Shown here: positions 1-6,751 of the stretch, piece after piece | Layout of the letters: every line of letters starts with the position of its first letter | How positions within the stretch are numbered: position 1 is the stretch's first letter | Source: a virus | Reading direction: 5' to 3' (one strand) | Virus record (IMG/VR): IMGVR_UViG_3300034737_000065 | Span: 1-27,347 of that record | DNA length: 27,347 nucleotides | Made by a program: the position numbers and the translations under genes | Notes under the pieces: generated by a model | Databases searched by the model: none | What the model was told of the DNA's origin: nothing | Seen by the model: the letters and a program-made list of their open reading frames with translations, nothing else

Positions 1-55
1 CAAAAACGGAACCAAAAACATGGTCCCAAGGTCCCAAAAAACAAACACAAAAAAA
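1..55. repeat. Left terminal inverted repeat
   Basis: Bases 1-55 are the exact reverse complement of 27293-27347; the match breaks at base 56. The repeat is A-rich on this strand and carries GGTCCC twice in close tandem. Inverted termini are expected of linear rudiviral genomes, whose ends are covalently closed hairpins. Known rudiviral repeats are far longer (around 1-2 kb from memory), so this could be a naturally short repeat or a collapsed or trimmed assembly end. Confidence 0.95.
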
Positions 56-62
56 CACCTAA

Positions 63-1079
63 TTAAACGTAATCGGGGTAACGTCCTACTCGTTCCTCTG
101 TGGTAGATATTGTTACACTGGGTTCTGGATATACATAGTTTCCTACACAAAACATGTCAAAAGAGGGGTTCCTATTTGAATCCCACTCTGGTGCCGAAAG
201 TCCAATGTAACCACTTGTAAATGAGGTGTCGTTTGCTGATAACGTTCCCAAATATGTCCCAACTGGTCTCTCTATTATTGCCACTAGTTGTGACCCATAA
301 GCCTTTATCTCTATTCTAACTATATCGGTAGTATTAGTTGCCGAAAATGAGGCAAGAGATGTTGCAGAACCACCCGAAATTTTCGCTAAAATAAAATACT
401 GGTTACCAGCTCTGGGAATAGTTACTTTGTATCCCGCATTAAGATTATATGAGGACCCCGCTTCTTTGCCGTCACTTCTAAAAAACACGCCTGAGTCGTC
501 ATCAGAATAATCCGCTCTTACCAATGCCACAAATCTAAGATTACTAAAGGTTTGTCCTTTCCAGAAAATATTGTCAAACACACCTGAACTTCTACCCGTC
601 TTGAAATGTAATCTGTAATTATCATATAAACCAGGTGAGGCATATTCATATTTACCAGAGGCATAAGCCCCATCTACCCAGTTGGGGTCCCGTGACCCCT
701 CGAAATCCTCGAAAAATATCCACACAGATTTTGGGTTAGATAGTGATGTTTGTCGTGGATTGCCATAATACATGTAGATATTATGTGATTGGTTTGGATT
801 TAGGGCGTCTGGGTCTAGAACCCAGACTATGGTGTTGGATGTATTGCATCCTCTTTCTATCCAATATGACAACATGGTTCCATCGGGTTTATAGAAACGT
901 AGGTCCCCACAATCGCTTCTCATTTTGCCTTGACTTATTAATGTTGCCGTGTCAATTGTTAGTTTATGTTGGAAATTGGCAGGCATCCCGTTACTACCCG
1001 CAGTTATAGTGATTTTGCGTCTATACCCTAAGGGATTCGATAGAACATATACCTGAGCAAGCGTGGGTATATCTATCAC
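63..1079 (-). CDS. DUF2341 plus concanavalin-A-like surface protein
   Basis: 338 aa, starting at a GTG (1079); no ATG lies in frame before the conserved domain. Residues about 15-115 look like DUF2341: the opening GYRRKITI, a middle part with DLRFYKPDG and YWIER, and the closing IYMYYGNP. Residues about 120-325 are all-beta with aromatic and Gly/Ser-rich strands, like a LamG/concanavalin-A jelly roll. In archaea and their viruses this pair is found in surface proteins that bind glycans. There is no signal peptide or membrane segment, which fits a virion component better than a secreted protein. It is the last gene of the left-end minus-strand cassette and stops only 7 bp from the terminal repeat. 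I infer an attachment or virion-tip protein; the exact ligand is unknown. Confidence 0.75.
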   Translation of the reverse strand: MIDIPTLAQVYVLSNPLGYRRKITITAGSNGMPANFQHKLTIDTATLISQGKMRSDCGDLRFYKPDGTMLSYWIERGCNTSNTIVWVLDPDALNPNQSHNIYMYYGNPRQTSLSNPKSVWIFFEDFEGSRDPNWVDGAYASGKYEYASPGLYDNYRLHFKTGRSSGVFDNIFWKGQTFSNLRFVALVRADYSDDDSGVFFRSDGKEAGSSYNLNAGYKVTIPRAGNQYFILAKISGGSATSLASFSATNTTDIVRIEIKAYGSQLVAIIERPVGTYLGTLSANDTSFTSGYIGLSAPEWDSNRNPSFDMFCVGNYVYPEPSVTISTTEERVGRYPDYV

Positions 1080-1088
1080 CCATCCATA

Positions 1089-1325
1089 TTAGCTCCATTT
1101 AGATTTTAATGTATTTGCTTTTCCAGTTTTTACTAACTCGTTTGGTAAGTCATTTGTCACGGTTTGTATTGTGACGTTTTGAACTTGGCTTTCCAATTCC
1201 TGTGTCGTTAATGGTTTAGGTAGGTAGAGCATTGGGAACGTCATTCTTGTTATTGTTACTACTGATATTTTGACTTGTGTCTTTAGGAGTAGTTGTGGTA
1301 TTGGAACTGTGGATGTGAAACTCAT
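1089..1325 (-). CDS. Small protein of the attachment cassette
   Basis: 78 aa, ATG start 2 bp after the stop of the upstream gene and 9 bp before the next start, so it is translated as part of the cassette. The sequence is rich in Thr, Val, Gln and Leu with short beta-like stretches, and has no Cys and no membrane segment. The C-terminus is basic (KANTLKSKW). I do not recognise a family. The spacing and the beta-rich neighbours on both sides suggest a small virion or tip component or a chaperone for one. Confidence 0.65.
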   Translation of the reverse strand: MSFTSTVPIPQLLLKTQVKISVVTITRMTFPMLYLPKPLTTQELESQVQNVTIQTVTNDLPNELVKTGKANTLKSKWS

Positions 1326-1327
1326 GG

Positions 1328-1696
1328 TTATACTTGACCCAATACTTCTACTATGAATCCGTATGGTATGTTTCTAGCAGTTCCAGATGTCTGATTAACT
1401 GTTACCTTGTATTTCATGTTTTTCTGGATTGTCTTTGCATGTAAACGTATGATTGGCATAGAGACGGGTCCAGAGAATTGTGATGAGAGAAATTGTTGAT
1501 AGTTTACCCCATCTACCGCTATGTATTCAGTAACTGTTAAGAGGTCACCACTCTGTAACTGTGACAAATCAAGGTATCCCTCTACTATGTAGTCATCGGT
1601 TTGACCCGTGACCTCTATGACTGTGGTTTCAGTATTTAGACTGGGTATAGTTATTGTTCCAGTATAGTCTGATTTACTCGATATTATTATTGGCAT
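1328..1696 (-). CDS. Beta-sandwich protein, paralogue 1
   Basis: 122 aa, ATG start. The whole protein is one beta domain: a strand with TITIPS, a GYLDLSQLQSGDLLTV segment, an IIRLHA strand and a closing KYKVTVNQTSGTARN. The same order of motifs (G-x-I/L-DLS-x(2)-x-x-GD-x-TVT, then YK(V/I)T-x-QT(S/A)G) is found at the C-termini of the next two genes upstream (1710-2249 and 2307-3050), so the three are paralogous. No signal peptide or membrane helix is present. It is likely a virion-surface or tip module; no enzyme motif is visible. Confidence 0.7.
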   Translation of the reverse strand: MPIIISSKSDYTGTITIPSLNTETTVIEVTGQTDDYIVEGYLDLSQLQSGDLLTVTEYIAVDGVNYQQFLSSQFSGPVSMPIIRLHAKTIQKNMKYKVTVNQTSGTARNIPYGFIVEVLGQV

Positions 1697-1709
1697 CTAT
1701 CCACGTTAC

Positions 1710-2249
1710 TTATGTTGTTCTTTTTCTAAAGAACTGGTAACTGAATGTCTTATATGATCCAGCGGTTTGTTGCATTGTTATCTTTATACCGTATCTAGCA
1801 GGCAAGGTAACCAAGTGTAGAGCTGGTAAAGACTGTGTATCTGTGTATGTTTCTTCTGCATATTTGACATAACTACCATTGGGTGTGGTTTTTACATATA
1901 ACCGAATCGTGACTGAATCGCCCTTATCCATTGGTGACAAGTCTATCCATCCCTCTAGGTGTCTAGTTGGGTTTCCAGTTATTTCATCTTGGACAACTGT
2001 ATCCTCGTTTCCATCCATTGTCACAGTTCCCTCGATTGGGGTATCGAATGCCTCCATTGAGGGTAGTCTATCTAGGTTATCTAGCTTAGATGCACGGGTA
2101 GAGTTGTATCCAATGTCTTGCAATGATGCATCTTGTCCAAGCAAATCGACTCTGGGCTGCCCACTAAGTGATGTTAGGGTTCTCGTTGGGTATGACCATA
2201 CTGTGGATGGATCCACAGTTACTTTTACCCTAGGGTAATCGGGACACAT
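1710..2249 (-). CDS. Fibre-like protein with beta-sandwich C-terminus, paralogue 2
   Basis: 179 aa, ATG start directly behind a GAGTAGGT ribosome-binding stretch. Residues about 1-70 contain an RASKLDNLDRLPS segment, which resembles the 'xxKLDNLDxxxS' linker common in phage and archaeal-virus tail-fibre proteins. Residues about 73-176 are the shared beta domain (GWIDLSPMDKGDSVTIRLYVK, then GIKITMQQTAGSYK). It is closest to the C-terminus of the neighbouring 2307-3050 product (SYK(T/S)F near both ends), so this is probably a recent tandem duplication. Likely role: receptor-binding or fibre part of the virion end. Confidence 0.75.
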   Translation of the reverse strand: MCPDYPRVKVTVDPSTVWSYPTRTLTSLSGQPRVDLLGQDASLQDIGYNSTRASKLDNLDRLPSMEAFDTPIEGTVTMDGNEDTVVQDEITGNPTRHLEGWIDLSPMDKGDSVTIRLYVKTTPNGSYVKYAEETYTDTQSLPALHLVTLPARYGIKITMQQTAGSYKTFSYQFFRKRTT

Positions 2250-2274
2250 ACCTACTCAACTATATAGAGTATTT

Positions 2275-2287
2275 CTAAAATAAAAAG
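2275..2287 (-). promoter_or_regulatory. Possible TATA box for 1710-2249
   Basis: A T-rich CTTTTTATTTTAG (minus strand) sits about 30-35 bp before the ATG at 2249 in a 57-bp gap. The same T run could instead end the upstream transcript, so the call is weak. Confidence 0.3.
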
Positions 2288-2306
2288 ATTACTGATACGC
2301 TTATAT

Positions 2307-3050
2307 TTACACTCCTTTCACAAACAAGTAGTCAAAAGACTTGTATGACCCACTTGTTTGTTGTATTGTAACCTTATACGCAGCACCCGTGAGTCGTGGC
2401 AATATGTAGAGTGCAGGGGATTCTTGTTTCCCAGTAAATGTTTCGCTATCATATAGTCTATACTCTCCATCTGGTATTATCTTGACATATGTTCTAATCG
2501 TTACTGTGTCACCATCTTGCATGTTGGATAAGTCTATGTATCCACTTATCTGTGAAATATTCCCAGTATATTCAACTATGGTTTGTTCTGAACCATCAGA
2601 CGTTATTGACCCTTGTGCAATTACACTTAACAGTAAGGGTGCCATAACTTTTTCAAGTATAGATTCCAATGAACTAATATTTACACCTAACGATTTAGCT
2701 ATTATCCTAAGAACTGTGTCATTACGTCCCCTAGCTAAATGCCAAAGATACAAGGCATCGGCTTCTTTCTGGAGAGCTGGTCCCGAATATTTTTGTGTGA
2801 GAGACCATAGTTTTTCCGCATACCACATGTATGCCTGTGTATTACTATATTCATTAGTGTCTTGTAGAACTTTTTTTACAGTGTTTAACAAGTTCTCGAA
2901 AACGTTTTGATAGTTCATTTCATAGGGTCCACCTATCTGTTTTGTTTTTGGCAAAGTATATGAGTAAACCTCTGGGTCCATTTTTTTATCCCACATTTCA
3001 AACCGTCTGCTTGGTGGACGTGGTATCCCATGTCTCCTTTTCGCAGGCAT
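2307..3050 (-). CDS. Capsid-domain/beta-sandwich fusion protein
   Basis: 247 aa, ATG start. Residues about 9-125 align by eye with the whole 124-aa capsid protein of 19469-19843: PPSRRFEMWDKKMDP against VPSRRYQKWDVKFDP, then a Y..xA.KL helix, an SG.AL.K turn (residues 89-95 here, 84-90 there), and a final helix ending in LG. Residues about 148-247 are the beta-sandwich module shared with the two downstream genes. The protein therefore looks like a minor capsid subunit carrying a decoration or receptor-binding domain, suited to the end of a rod where the helix stops. I know of no rudiviral protein with this arrangement. The alternative is convergence of short helical motifs, but the N-terminal block is too specific for that to be likely. 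Confidence 0.75.
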   Translation of the reverse strand: MPAKRRHGIPRPPSRRFEMWDKKMDPEVYSYTLPKTKQIGGPYEMNYQNVFENLLNTVKKVLQDTNEYSNTQAYMWYAEKLWSLTQKYSGPALQKEADALYLWHLARGRNDTVLRIIAKSLGVNISSLESILEKVMAPLLLSVIAQGSITSDGSEQTIVEYTGNISQISGYIDLSNMQDGDTVTIRTYVKIIPDGEYRLYDSETFTGKQESPALYILPRLTGAAYKVTIQQTSGSYKSFDYLFVKGV

Positions 3051-3090
3051 AATGATAATGAGAAAAAAGACCCTTAAATTATTTGCCTTG

Positions 3091-3405
3091 TTATTGTTTT
3101 TCGTTTTGTTCTAAGATGTTGTTTATGGCTTTGTCTAAATCACGTAGTGTATAATATATTCCAAGATATTTGAGGTTTTCTACTATAAGATACACAAGCA
3201 TGGTCGCAAAGAGTAAGCCTGAAACTATTGTGACAATGAATCCTGTAACTGATAGGTAGAGATTCCAAAGGTTCCCAGTTTTTATGAATTTGTCTAGAAA
3301 ATATAGGAAAGCTAGAGGCGAAAGTGTAGTCAGCATTACTAGAAAACTTGTCAATGTGCCACCTATGATTATGGATAGTATTGTTTTTGCTGTGATTTTT
3401 TTCAT
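3091..3405 (-). CDS. Small membrane protein, two helices
   Basis: 104 aa, ATG start. There are two strongly hydrophobic segments, about residues 8-35 and 48-75, followed by a charged C-terminal tail predicted to be helical (LRDLDKAINNILEQNEKQ). No enzymatic or binding motif is visible. It lies between the attachment cassette and another two-helix protein (3445-3702), so the pair may act together in the host membrane. Function unknown. Confidence 0.65.
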   Translation of the reverse strand: MKKITAKTILSIIIGGTLTSFLVMLTTLSPLAFLYFLDKFIKTGNLWNLYLSVTGFIVTIVSGLLFATMLVYLIVENLKYLGIYYTLRDLDKAINNILEQNEKQ

Positions 3406-3444
3406 GTGTGTATTATTGAAGTGGTTGAATAAAAAAGGTATCGT

Positions 3445-3702
3445 TTAGGTTTTGGATTGTAAAAGAAACTCTACAACACTCAATATGATTATACCAAATA
3501 TTAATAGGATAAGAATCAATACTATGAGAAAGTAAACCACTAAAAAAGTAGATACCACGTTATCCATGGATAATGGGTTTCTCTGAACTATGTTGTAATT
3601 AAGATTGATTACTTGGAACAACACTAGGGTAAATACCATTATCGAGAATAATGAACCAACTATTAGGAAAATAAAACCAGTTATTGTTTTTTGTTCATCC
3701 AC
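3445..3702 (-). CDS. Small membrane protein, two helices
   Basis: 85 aa. The start is a GTG at 3702, eight or so bases behind a clear AGAGAGG ribosome-binding site, inside the 3' end of the resolvase gene (22-bp overlap). Hydrophobic segments are at about residues 7-31 and 51-77, separated by a short polar loop (NYNIVQRNPLSMDN). No recognisable family. The overlap implies translational coupling to the resolvase gene, though no functional link is evident. Confidence 0.65.
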   Translation of the reverse strand: MDEQKTITGFIFLIVGSLFSIMVFTLVLFQVINLNYNIVQRNPLSMDNVVSTFLVVYFLIVLILILLIFGIIILSVVEFLLQSKT

Positions 3703-4085
3703 TCTTTTATCCTCTCTAGAACCTCTTTGAGATTGTATGATGTCACTAAAAAGTAGGGTCCAGGCAACACGTCAAAATACCTCATTTCTTTTTGCTTGTA
3801 TCCACCATAATATTTTCCTGCCTTACATTCGATAAAGATAACCCTACCATCCCTAGTGAAAGCGATTAGGTCCACTGGGGGGTAGGGTATATCCGTGTTT
3901 CTAGGTTTGCCACTACTCTTAGCGGTTCTAAAAACAATCAATCCCAGTTTTAACAATTCATCTCTAACACGATACTCGAATTGCCTACCCTTCTTATAGG
4001 GATTAAATTTCATATTATCATCTCTTGTTAATGACATCCAATATGCAAAAGCAAGCATTTCATTGTAACAATCTCTTGAGGACAT
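3681..4085 (-). CDS. Holliday junction resolvase, Hjc-like
   Basis: 134 aa from the ATG at 4085; the frame is open further, to a TTG at 4133, and the core alone could start at the ATG at 4013. The archaeal Hjc nuclease signature is present: a KGRQFEYRVRDELLKLG helix holding the first acidic residue, then PPVDLIA with the catalytic Asp, and VIFIECKAG with the E-x-K pair. These are the metal-binding residues of the PD-(D/E)xK fold. The enzyme cuts four-way DNA junctions. Rudiviruses carry an Hjc homologue, thought to resolve replicated genome concatemers at the hairpin ends. The extra N-terminal 24 or so residues are unlike the short N-terminus of cellular Hjc. It overlaps both neighbours, indicating one operon. 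Confidence 0.85.
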   Translation of the reverse strand: MSSRDCYNEMLAFAYWMSLTRDDNMKFNPYKKGRQFEYRVRDELLKLGLIVFRTAKSSGKPRNTDIPYPPVDLIAFTRDGRVIFIECKAGKYYGGYKQKEMRYFDVLPGPYFLVTSYNLKEVLERIKEWMNKKQ

Positions 4086-4464
4086 CCCTAGCCAACTCGC
4101 TTTCCTCTTTTGTATAACCCTTCTTTTTGACAAAGACTTTGATTAGAGCTTGTTTCTCTACATCTGACAAGGTTATTGCGGTTCTTTTTTCACCTGGTTT
4201 ACGTAAGTTTTCGACAATTTTGTCTGTAACGGGATTCCTTGGACCCAAAGCCCATGCATGTTTTCCTTGACCCCTTGCATAATGCCATAGGTAATAGTAT
4301 TCATCCTTGTGGATATAGTATGCAGTTGCTTGACCACCACATTTGGGACATTTTAGAACAATGTTCTTTATTCTTTCGAGGTCTTCTATTAGTTCACCCT
4401 TATACTCTAATACAATCTTATCCTCTAACTTTATCCATCTGAATCCTCTTACCACTCTTGGCAT
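4060..4464 (-). CDS. Zinc-finger protein, unknown role
   Basis: 134 aa from the ATG at 4464. The frame extends to 4506, but a TATA box (4494-4503) lies inside that extension, so the shorter start is right: the expected transcript start is only about 10 bases before this ATG, behind GGTGA. A single C-P-K-C-G-G knuckle (about residues 39-44) is followed by a YLWHYARGQGKHAWALGP segment. C-x-x-C followed by His and a W-x-LGP tail is a small metal-binding motif I associate with archaeal and viral proteins. The C-terminal third is a basic helical region, possibly DNA-binding. It lies directly upstream of and overlaps the resolvase gene. Confidence 0.7.
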   Translation of the reverse strand: MPRVVRGFRWIKLEDKIVLEYKGELIEDLERIKNIVLKCPKCGGQATAYYIHKDEYYYLWHYARGQGKHAWALGPRNPVTDKIVENLRKPGEKRTAITLSDVEKQALIKVFVKKKGYTKEESELARDVLKRLLQ

Positions 4465-4493
4465 GTTTTTCACCAATGGTATTATGTCAGAGT

Positions 4494-4503
4494 GGTATAA
4501 AAA
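4494..4503 (-). promoter_or_regulatory. TATA box for the zinc-finger/resolvase operon
   Basis: The minus strand reads TTTTTATACC, about 35 bp before the ATG at 4464, giving a leader of roughly 10 bases. A near-identical GTTTTTATACCA lies at about 4609-4619 inside the small ORF 4513-4683 and may be a chance repeat or a second promoter. Confidence 0.6.
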
Positions 4504-4512
4504 CATATCGTT

Positions 4513-4683
4513 TCAGTGTTCATGACTATCCTTGTCTTCATTATCAGACTCGTTCACGACAAAAATCGCTAGAGCAATCAGGAAAGTGTATAATCCTACC
4601 TTGTAGAATGGTATAAAAACACATCTTGCATATATCCAGTAAACCAGCTCAAAAAATGATACCCAAAACAAGACTAGATTCAA
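4513..4683 (-). CDS. Small membrane peptide with non-ATG start
   Basis: A 56-aa frame from TTG (4683), or 65 aa from CTG (4710), fills the 250-bp gap between the terminator at 4730-4752 and the next promoter. The peptide begins with a hydrophobic stretch (LNLVLFWVSFFELVYWIYA), has a second one (LYTFLIALAIFVV) and ends with an acidic tail (NESDNEDKDSHEH). Two helices plus a charged tail match the style of the nearby small membrane proteins. There is no ATG in frame and no strong ribosome-binding site for the TTG, so this may be a gene with an unusual start, a decayed gene, or chance. Confidence 0.4.
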   Translation of the reverse strand: MNLVLFWVSFFELVYWIYARCVFIPFYKVGLYTFLIALAIFVVNESDNEDKDSHEH

Positions 4684-4729
4684 GACTCTTATTTTTTCTC
4701 TACTAATCAGTAGTCACCACAAATAATAC

Positions 4730-4752
4730 AAAAAAAGAAAGAAAAAAAAATT
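4730..4752 (-). terminator. U-rich terminator after the caspase-like operon
   Basis: Immediately after the stop at 4757 the minus strand runs through nine T, a C, three T, a C and seven T with almost nothing between. Long U tracts without a hairpin are the standard archaeal terminator. Confidence 0.75.
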
Positions 4753-4756
4753 GTTT

Positions 4757-6112
4757 TTACAATATACTTGATAAGATTATGAGTAGTATCGCTATTCCAC
4801 CACCAATGGCTGCTAGGATTACTTTTATAACATCCCAGTTTGGTGGAAACTTTGCAATTACTGTGTCACTTGACCCTTGATATACGTCATCTCCACTGTA
4901 ACTAGCCGTTATGGTAGCCTTTGTTTGCAATGGTGGATAAGACTTATCCGCTTGTAACTTGAATTTGCCGTCAGTGTCTGTTATAACTGTGTATCTTAAG
5001 ATTTCTCCATTAGCTACATCTACCTCTACTTGTCTAAGTTGTAATGGATTACCATCCTTATCCATCAAGACTCCTGCAATGTTAAAATTCACTAGGGATT
5101 GGTCCCTAGATGTCTCTACATTGGTTATCTTTAATACTGTTGGGATATATACAGGTTCTACTTTCACTTGTGTCTCATAGTGACTTGGCATGTAAACTTT
5201 GTCATCATGGAAACCAGTATAAACCACTTGTATGTTGTATGTTATTTCCTCGTTTTTATCCCACTGGAAAATCTGTGTATCAATAAATGTTCCATCATCA
5301 GTCAGTTGAATCGTATCTTGTCTATCATTAATTCTTACTATGACTTGACCCTGTGGAATGGAATTATCTTCTGCCGTTACTTTTCCTGTTACAGTAATAG
5401 TATCCGTTTTATCCTTTGGTAGTCTTGTAGTTCTAATATCTACATTTATGTTTGTCTTTACACCCTTCGGATATACAATGTATTGTGGGTTTCCCCATGC
5501 CTTACGGTTTTCCTTATCTACTCCTAACCAGTATGCAGTCTCTGCATCCACCTGACTAGCTAGTTGTATTTGTCTATCGTATTCTTGTATCATCATCTGG
5601 TATGCGGTTCCAGTGTCGAACCCCTCTGCAAGTCTGAACCAGAAGGTATATTCAGCATAGAGATAGAACTTTAATAGTTGGTCCTCTTCTGGGTCATTTC
5701 CTTGCCTAGGCTTATCCTCTGCGGTAAACCAGTATTCTGTTATTTCGCCTACTGTGTATGGAATACCTTGTTGAGCTAGCCATGGCATAAGATCTTTTCC
5801 TACCAAGCATGATACTGGAGCGATTACATCATCCTTCATAGTGTCAGGTATTGGCATTCCTTTCCATAGTATCGTTACATAGTTTTGACCCGTGGCCTCT
5901 TCTTCATTTCCATGCATTACTCCTAGGACTCCTTTCACATCGGGGTCCTGAATTGCTTGGTTAAACTTGTCTGGGACGGCATCATCGCCCCATAGAACGA
6001 CGGGTTCCACGCCTCTCTTTTTAAGCTCGTTAGCTACCCACCCTTTCAAAAACGGGGACCACAACTGTGTTGCTGTTTCATAGTAAGGTGCGACTATTAC
6101 GAATTTTACCAA
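4757..6112 (-). CDS. Membrane-anchored caspase/gingipain-like protein
   Basis: 451 aa. The start is a TTG at 6112 behind AGGTGG; the stop codon of the upstream gene is part of that ribosome-binding site. Residues 1-135 form an alpha/beta domain with a hydrophobic strand leading to H67-G68 (GVLGVMHGNE) and another leading to S101-C102 (VIAPVSCLVG), followed by a QGIPYTVGEITEYW segment. A strand-H-G and a strand-(S/A)-C-x-x-G pair in this order is the catalytic signature of clan CD peptidases (caspase, gingipain). Residues about 220-425 look like two or three Ig/carboxypeptidase-regulatory-like beta domains (GTFIDTQIFQW, DTDGKFKLQADKSY). Residues 428-451 are one membrane helix at the very C-terminus. 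Orientation across the membrane cannot be read from the sequence. It could be a protease in host lysis or virion maturation, or a non-catalytic relative. Confidence 0.65.
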   Translation of the reverse strand: MVKFVIVAPYYETATQLWSPFLKGWVANELKKRGVEPVVLWGDDAVPDKFNQAIQDPDVKGVLGVMHGNEEEATGQNYVTILWKGMPIPDTMKDDVIAPVSCLVGKDLMPWLAQQGIPYTVGEITEYWFTAEDKPRQGNDPEEDQLLKFYLYAEYTFWFRLAEGFDTGTAYQMMIQEYDRQIQLASQVDAETAYWLGVDKENRKAWGNPQYIVYPKGVKTNINVDIRTTRLPKDKTDTITVTGKVTAEDNSIPQGQVIVRINDRQDTIQLTDDGTFIDTQIFQWDKNEEITYNIQVVYTGFHDDKVYMPSHYETQVKVEPVYIPTVLKITNVETSRDQSLVNFNIAGVLMDKDGNPLQLRQVEVDVANGEILRYTVITDTDGKFKLQADKSYPPLQTKATITASYSGDDVYQGSSDTVIAKFPPNWDVIKVILAAIGGGIAILLIILSSIL

Positions 6113-6122
6113 ATCCTACCAC

Positions 6123-6398
6123 CTATTTCTTTATAGAAAGTTTCTTCATTTTTGCCAAAGCGTTCACATAACGCTTAAAGAAATCCTCATCGTTCCTTAG
6201 AACTTGTGGTAATTCAGAATACTTAACCGCTTTCATACCTTGAGGACTGATAAAACCTATTATTGCGTTACGTCTTTTTTCATCCAATGACTTGACGTAT
6301 TCCTCTACCTCTTTGATAAAGTTGTCTTTTGAGAAACTTAGGGGTTGCTCTACAAACTGTGCTGCTTTGTCGATTAACTCGTTAAATGTCTTTGCCAT
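6123..6398 (-). CDS. Small helical protein of the caspase-like operon
   Basis: 91 aa from the ATG at 6398, which has GAGGTGA eight bases upstream; the frame opens 12 bases earlier at a GTG that belongs to that ribosome-binding site. The protein is highly charged and helical (FIKEVEEYVKSLDEKRRNAIIGF; FFKRYVNALAKMKKLSIKK), with no Cys and no membrane segment. It lies 10 bp upstream of the caspase-like gene and 13 bp downstream of a small membrane protein. No family recognised; it may be an adaptor or regulator of either neighbour. Confidence 0.7.
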   Translation of the reverse strand: MAKTFNELIDKAAQFVEQPLSFSKDNFIKEVEEYVKSLDEKRRNAIIGFISPQGMKAVKYSELPQVLRNDEDFFKRYVNALAKMKKLSIKK

Positions 6399-6411
6399 TA
6401 CGTGTATCACC

Positions 6412-6684
6412 TCATAGGTTATATTTTGTTGATATGTGTTTCTTGAATGCTTGCCATTCTGTGGATGATATTTCGCCTGTGAGATATTGTAGATATTTGA
6501 GAATTAGTGTCAGGGTTTCCTTGGCTTGTGGGTCTGGAATCATTGGGATTATATCTGCTATTGTGTTCTTTGCTTTCTCGATGTCTTCTTTCTTTATCTT
6601 GTTTTTGCTATAAAAGTATGTTACGGTAACAATGGTGACGGCATAGACTGTTATCCATACCCAAAATGGTATGTCTATTTGCAT
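6412..6684 (-). CDS. N-anchored small membrane protein, candidate pyramid protein
   Basis: 90 aa, ATG start with GGTGAG nine bases upstream. One membrane helix at residues about 6-25 (PFWVWITVYAVTIVTVTYF) is followed by a basic segment (SKNKIKKED) and two or three amphipathic helices up to the end. Size and layout match the rudiviral pyramid protein (SIRV2 P98: short, N-terminal membrane helix, helical cytosolic part), which builds the seven-sided exit structures in the host membrane. I cannot claim sequence homology. It is the first gene of the operon that continues into the caspase-like protein and is divergent from an RHH regulator, so late or controlled expression is plausible. Confidence 0.65.
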   Translation of the reverse strand: MQIDIPFWVWITVYAVTIVTVTYFYSKNKIKKEDIEKAKNTIADIIPMIPDPQAKETLTLILKYLQYLTGEISSTEWQAFKKHISTKYNL

Positions 6685-6710
6685 GTGGTTCTCACCATGT
6701 AAACTATATA

Positions 6711-6724
6711 GATTATATATTTAT
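6711..6724 (-). promoter_or_regulatory. TATA box for the 6684-4757 operon
   Basis: The minus strand reads GATAAATATATAAT about 34 bp before the ATG at 6684. It lies in a 105-bp divergent region together with the RHH gene's promoter and two inverted repeats. Confidence 0.6.
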
Positions 6725-6726
6725 CC

Positions 6727-6749
6727 CTTTCGGTTACCTTTAACGAAAG
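6727..6749. promoter_or_regulatory. Imperfect palindrome between divergent promoters
   Basis: CTTTCG...CGAAAG arms (extended by TTA/TAA with one offset) flank a short centre, lying between the TATA boxes for 6684 and 6790. A possible second operator or an activator site. TTTCGGAAA-type blocks also occur in the repeat array at 24470-24590. Confidence 0.4.
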
Positions 6750-6751
6750 AT

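Noticed and set aside
2482-2910. 142-aa plus-strand frame
   Set aside because: Antisense to the capsid/beta-sandwich fusion gene; no start signal or sensible composition.
4280-4310. YLWHYARG in the zinc-finger protein against YLWHLARG in the capsid-fusion protein (about 2715-2760)
   Set aside because: Striking by eye, but the surrounding sequence and predicted fold differ; one lies after a zinc knuckle, the other in a capsid-like helix. Probably coincidence.
4239-4525. Plus-strand frames over the zinc-finger gene, preceded by TATA-like bases
   Set aside because: They are antisense to a gene with clear motifs, have no ribosome-binding site, and their TATA-like bases work for the minus-strand gene.
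4609-4619. Second TATA-like GTTTTTATACCA
   Set aside because: It lies inside the small membrane frame, and no start codon is suitably placed downstream except far away; kept only as a remark.
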